Source: Gemmatimonadota bacterium (GTDB lineage Bacteria; Gemmatimonadota; Gemmatimonadetes; Longimicrobiales; Longimicrobiaceae). From it: a stretch of DNA of 8,273 bases. The translations under genes were made by a program, and so were the position numbers. Shown here piece by piece: positions 5,837 to 8,273 of this stretch. The first letter of the stretch is position 1; every line of letters starts with the position of its first letter. Below the pieces are notes generated by a model. The model saw only the letters and a program-made list of their open reading frames with translations, was not told where the DNA came from and ran no database searches. The stretch lies in NCBI GenBank assembly GCA_019348475.1, contig JAHWJJ010000189.1:1-8273 (forward strand), read 5' to 3'.

Positions 5837-6334
5837 ATGCGTCCCGTGCTGTACCTGGACCTGGACGACACCCTGGTGGCCTGGCCCGACGGCCGCCGCG
5901 GCAGCCCGCGCGGTGCCCGCGGCGGGCGCGATTTCCTGCGCTGGGCGCTGGAGCGCTACGAGGTGCGGTGGCTGACCACCTGGTGCCCGAACGGGCGGAT
6001 GGAGCCCAGGCTGCTGCGGGACCTGGCGCGGATGCTGGACCTGCCGGCGGAGGCGCTGCAGGCGATCCGCGGGCTCGACTGGTCGCACAGCCAGTGCAAG
6101 CTGGACGGGATCGCGTGGATGGAGCACGTGGTGCTGCGGCGCCCGTTCGTCTGGCTGGAGGACGAGTACGGGTTCGGCGACCGCGAGCGGTCCTTTCTGG
6201 ACGCGCACGGACTCGGCGGATGCTACCTGCACGTGAACGTCAGCACGGACGCGGACGCGCTGCGGGGGGTGCACGCGACCCTTCGCGATGCGCCCCCCGC
6301 CCTTGCTCCCGGCGCGGGCTCCGCGCCGAGCTGA
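5837..6334 (+). CDS. small HAD-fold protein
   Basis: This 165-residue protein has the four haloacid dehalogenase superfamily motifs: LYLDLDDT (nucleophile Asp8 and Asp10), WLTTW (Thr47 or Thr48 in motif II), a Lys at 88 (QCKLDG) and WLEDEYG (acidic pair Glu108-Asp109). There is little room for a cap domain. The layout, with the Trp-rich WLTTW and a terminal W-x-E/D-D, recalls the stand-alone HAD domain also found in multi-domain RNA-repair proteins (Swiss Army Knife type), but that link is from memory and tentative. A phosphatase acting on an unknown phosphoester is the general expectation. ATG 5837 is chosen because motif I begins seven residues later and a Shine-Dalgarno lies upstream. The last ~15 residues (Ala/Pro/Gly-rich) look unstructured. 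It converges on pgm with only 20 bases between the stop codons. Confidence 0.75.
   Translation: MRPVLYLDLDDTLVAWPDGRRGSPRGARGGRDFLRWALERYEVRWLTTWCPNGRMEPRLLRDLARMLDLPAEALQAIRGLDWSHSQCKLDGIAWMEHVVLRRPFVWLEDEYGFGDRERSFLDAHGLGGCYLHVNVSTDADALRGVHATLRDAPPALAPGAGSAPS
6310..6328. terminator. weak hairpin between convergent genes
   Basis: cggcgcgg (6310-6317) and ccgcgccg (6321-6328) form an 8-bp stem with a 3-base loop. It lies inside the last codons of the HAD gene and 26 bases beyond the pgm stop on the other strand. It could slow polymerase from both sides, but no T tract follows on either strand, and such stems are common by chance at this GC content. Confidence 0.25.
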
Positions 6335-6354
6335 CGCGCCGCCTTACGCGCCGT

Positions 6355-7986
6355 TCATCCGCCCGCCCCGCGCAGCGCGTCGGCGACGATGCCGCGCGCT
6401 TCGTCCTGGATCCGGGCCAGGTGGTCCGGGCCGCGGAAGCTTTCCGCGTAGATCTTGTACACGTCCTCGGTCCCCGAGGGGCGCGCGGCGAACCACCCGT
6501 TCTCCGCCGTCACCTTGAGCCCTCCGATGGGCGCGCCGTTCCCCGGCGCGGCGGTAAGCCGCTCCGCGATCGGTTCGCCCGCGAGCGTGGAGGCGCGCAC
6601 GTCGGCGGGGGAGAGCCGGCCCAGGACGGCCTTTTCCGCGACGGTGGCGGGGACGTCGATGCGCTGGTACACGGGGCTGCCGAAGCGGCTCTCCAGCTCC
6701 GCGTACAGCGTGGCCGGGTCGCGGCCCGTGCGGGCGGTGACCTCCGCCGCCAGCAGCCCCAGGAGCATGCCGTCCTTGTCCGTGGTCCAGGGGCGCCCGT
6801 CCGTGCGCAGAAAGGTGGCGCCGGCGCTCTCTTCCCCGGCGAAGGCGACGGAGCCGTCCGTGAGCCCGTCCACGAACCACTTGAACCCCACGGGCACCTC
6901 CACCAGCGGGCGGCCCAGCTCCGCCGCCACCCGGTCGATCATCGAGCTGGAGACCAGCGTCTTTCCCACGCCGGCGTCGCGCCGCCACCCGGCGCGGTTG
7001 CGGAACAGGTAGTCGATGGCCACGGCCAGAAAGTGGTTGGGGTTCATCAGCCCCCCCGCGGGCGTGACGATGCCGTGGCGGTCGCCGTCCGGGTCGCTGC
7101 CGAACGCCACCTCGAAGTCCGCGCCCATCTCCACCAGCCCCGCCATGGCGAAGGGCGACGAGCAGTCCATCCGCACCTTTCCGTCGTGGTCCAGGCGCAT
7201 GAACCCGAAGGCGGGGTCCACTGCGCCGTTCACCACCCGCAGGTTCAGCCGGTACTCGCCCGCGATCAGGTCCCAGTACGCCACGGTCGAGCCGCCCAGC
7301 GGATCGACCGCGATGCGCACCCCGGCCTCGGCCACGGTGCGAAGGTCCACCACCTCCTTGAGGGCGCCCACGTACTTGTGCGCCAGGCTCCACCGCGTGA
7401 CGGCGTGCGCGACGGCGGCGGCGCGGCGCACGCCCTCGAGGCCGGCGCCCAGCAGCTCGTTGGCGCGGGCCTGGATCGCGCCGGTGATCTCGGAACCCGC
7501 CGGGCCGCCGTGCGGGGGGTTGTACTTGATCCCCCCGTCCTCCGGCGGGTTGTGCGAGGGGGTGATGATCACACCGTCGGCCGTGCCGCCGCCGCCGTCC
7601 GCGTTGTGGCGGAGGATGGCGTGCGAGATGACCGGCGTGGGCGTCCACGGAGACCAGTCGTCCACCACCACCTGCACACCGTTCCCCGCGAACACCTCCA
7701 GCGCCGTTTCCCACGCCGGCTCCGAGAGCGCGTGGGTGTCGCGCCCCAGGAACAGCGGCCCGTCGATTCCGTGCGCCAGGCGGTGCTCGGCCACGGCCTG
7801 GCAGATCGCCAGGATGTGCGGCTCGTTGAACCCGGCGTCCAGCGAGGTCCCGCGGTGCCCGGACGTGCCGAAGCCGACGGGCGACAGTTCACCCGCGGGC
7901 GGCGAGCGGTAGGCGGCCACCAGCCGCTCCACGTCCAGCAGCGCGTTCGCGGGGACCGGCTGGCCGGCCTGCGGATGGATCGACAA
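6355..7986 (-). CDS. pgm: phosphoglucomutase
   Basis: This 543-residue enzyme interconverts glucose-1-phosphate and glucose-6-phosphate (EC 5.4.2.2) in the cytoplasm, linking glycolysis with glycogen, trehalose and cell-envelope sugar synthesis. The family motifs are complete: GTSGHRG (40-46), the phosphoserine loop TPSHNPP with Ser144, the Mg-binding loop DPDGDR (298-303), the sugar-binding GEESAGA (384-390) and the phosphate-binding RPSGTED (502-508). Length and N-terminus match the E. coli Pgm type: [10 protein letters not shown] here aligns with MAIHNRAGQP there. That alignment supports TTG 7986-7984 as the start. The frame has no ATG or GTG between it and an upstream in-frame TGA, and no Shine-Dalgarno is evident. 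An ATG at 8012 is in another frame. The gene stands alone on this strand and ends facing the HAD gene. Confidence 0.95.
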   Translation of the reverse strand: MSIHPQAGQPVPANALLDVERLVAAYRSPPAGELSPVGFGTSGHRGTSLDAGFNEPHILAICQAVAEHRLAHGIDGPLFLGRDTHALSEPAWETALEVFAGNGVQVVVDDWSPWTPTPVISHAILRHNADGGGGTADGVIITPSHNPPEDGGIKYNPPHGGPAGSEITGAIQARANELLGAGLEGVRRAAAVAHAVTRWSLAHKYVGALKEVVDLRTVAEAGVRIAVDPLGGSTVAYWDLIAGEYRLNLRVVNGAVDPAFGFMRLDHDGKVRMDCSSPFAMAGLVEMGADFEVAFGSDPDGDRHGIVTPAGGLMNPNHFLAVAIDYLFRNRAGWRRDAGVGKTLVSSSMIDRVAAELGRPLVEVPVGFKWFVDGLTDGSVAFAGEESAGATFLRTDGRPWTTDKDGMLLGLLAAEVTARTGRDPATLYAELESRFGSPVYQRIDVPATVAEKAVLGRLSPADVRASTLAGEPIAERLTAAPGNGAPIGGLKVTAENGWFAARPSGTEDVYKIYAESFRGPDHLARIQDEARGIVADALRGAGG

Positions 7987-8121
7987 AGGCGATTCGCGTT
8001 CGGGTTGATCATGGGCGCCGGGGCATCTGCCGGCTCTGCTCGCTCAAGGGCGCAGCGGATGCGCGTCCCGCGAGTGGCTGGGGGGTGTTTGCAAGAACCA
8101 CACGTGCAAGCCGGCGTCGCG

Positions 8122-8154
8122 CTTTCAGCAGGGATGGCCGTATCCGCGCCGCGC
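8122..8154. repeat. right-end direct repeat, copy A
   Basis: This 33-bp copy, from ctttcagcag to atccgcgccgcgc, matches 8203-8234 with one gap and few substitutions; the final 13 bases are identical. It lies in the spacer upstream of pgm. Confidence 0.55.
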
Positions 8155-8202
8155 TTACGCGTGTGCGCTCCGTGAATGGAAAAGCCCTGAAGCGCGGACA
8201 GC

Positions 8203-8234
8203 CTTTCGGCAGCATGGTCGGATCCGCGCCGCGC
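8203..8234. repeat. right-end direct repeat, copy B
   Basis: This is the second copy of the element at 8122-8154, 48 bases beyond the end of copy A. Its right end (8224-8234) is shared with the 19-bp block of the interspersed repeat at 8224-8269, so the repeats overlap and form a mosaic. Confidence 0.55.
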
Positions 8235-8269
8235 CCCCTCCGCTCGCTCAGGCTCGCACCTCCCCCAAA
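8224..8269. repeat. interspersed intergenic repeat, right copy
   Basis: This holds the same 19-bp (8224-8242) and 11-bp (8259-8269) blocks as 3119-3167, in the same order, with a 16-base core of unrelated sequence. It runs to within four bases of the window edge, so its full extent is unknown. The copy lies 5.1 kb from the first, again in an intergenic spacer. Confidence 0.6.
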
Positions 8270-8273
8270 AACC

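Noticed and set aside
5122..8175. A plus-strand frame of about 1000 codons covering the kinase end, the HAD gene and the complement of pgm
   Set aside because: It is out of frame with three genes of clear family identity, and its composition is typical of GC-rich shadow frames.
8009..8215. A 68-residue minus-strand ORF upstream of pgm
   Set aside because: It runs through the direct repeats, has no ribosome-binding site and resembles no family.

Overview
The window is GC-rich bacterial chromosome carrying ordinary metabolic genes, separated by spacers full of short repeats and inverted repeats. The high GC3, the style of the protein sequences and the palindromic intergenic repeats remind me of Gemmatimonadota (Longimicrobium-like). 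That placement comes from memory of such genomes, not from a marker gene, and is tentative. I see no RNA gene, insertion sequence, CRISPR array, phage gene or defence gene.

Layout from left to right. Bases 1-287 hold no confident gene, only fragments with coding character and a strong 22-bp hairpin (233-284). On the minus strand, 288-2951 encodes phosphoenolpyruvate carboxylase (ppc). All catalytic motifs are present, but the last ~100 residues of the family, including the C-terminal RNTG, are replaced by ~40 residues that look like the tail of an unrelated protein. The join lies near 400-426. A repeat-rich spacer (2952-3327) separates ppc from three plus-strand genes: a saccharopine-dehydrogenase-like NAD(P) reductase (3328-4383), an aminoglycoside-phosphotransferase-fold kinase (4586-5563, GTG start behind a perfect AAGGAGG) and a small HAD-fold protein (5837-6334). 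The spacer before the HAD gene contains a 63-bp near-perfect palindrome and a second hairpin that buries the HAD gene's ribosome-binding site. The HAD gene converges on pgm (minus strand, 6355-7986), a complete phosphoglucomutase that appears to start at TTG. The right end (7987-8273) again holds interspersed repeats, one of which shares its conserved blocks with the ppc/reductase spacer.

The genes do not form an obvious pathway. PEP carboxylase feeds oxaloacetate into the TCA cycle and phosphoglucomutase links glucose-6-P and glucose-1-P. The other three are family-level calls without known substrates, and their spacing (202 and 273 bp) argues against one tight operon. The observations most worth checking are the chimeric ppc end and the RBS-masking hairpin of the HAD gene. 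I found no convincing new multi-gene system.
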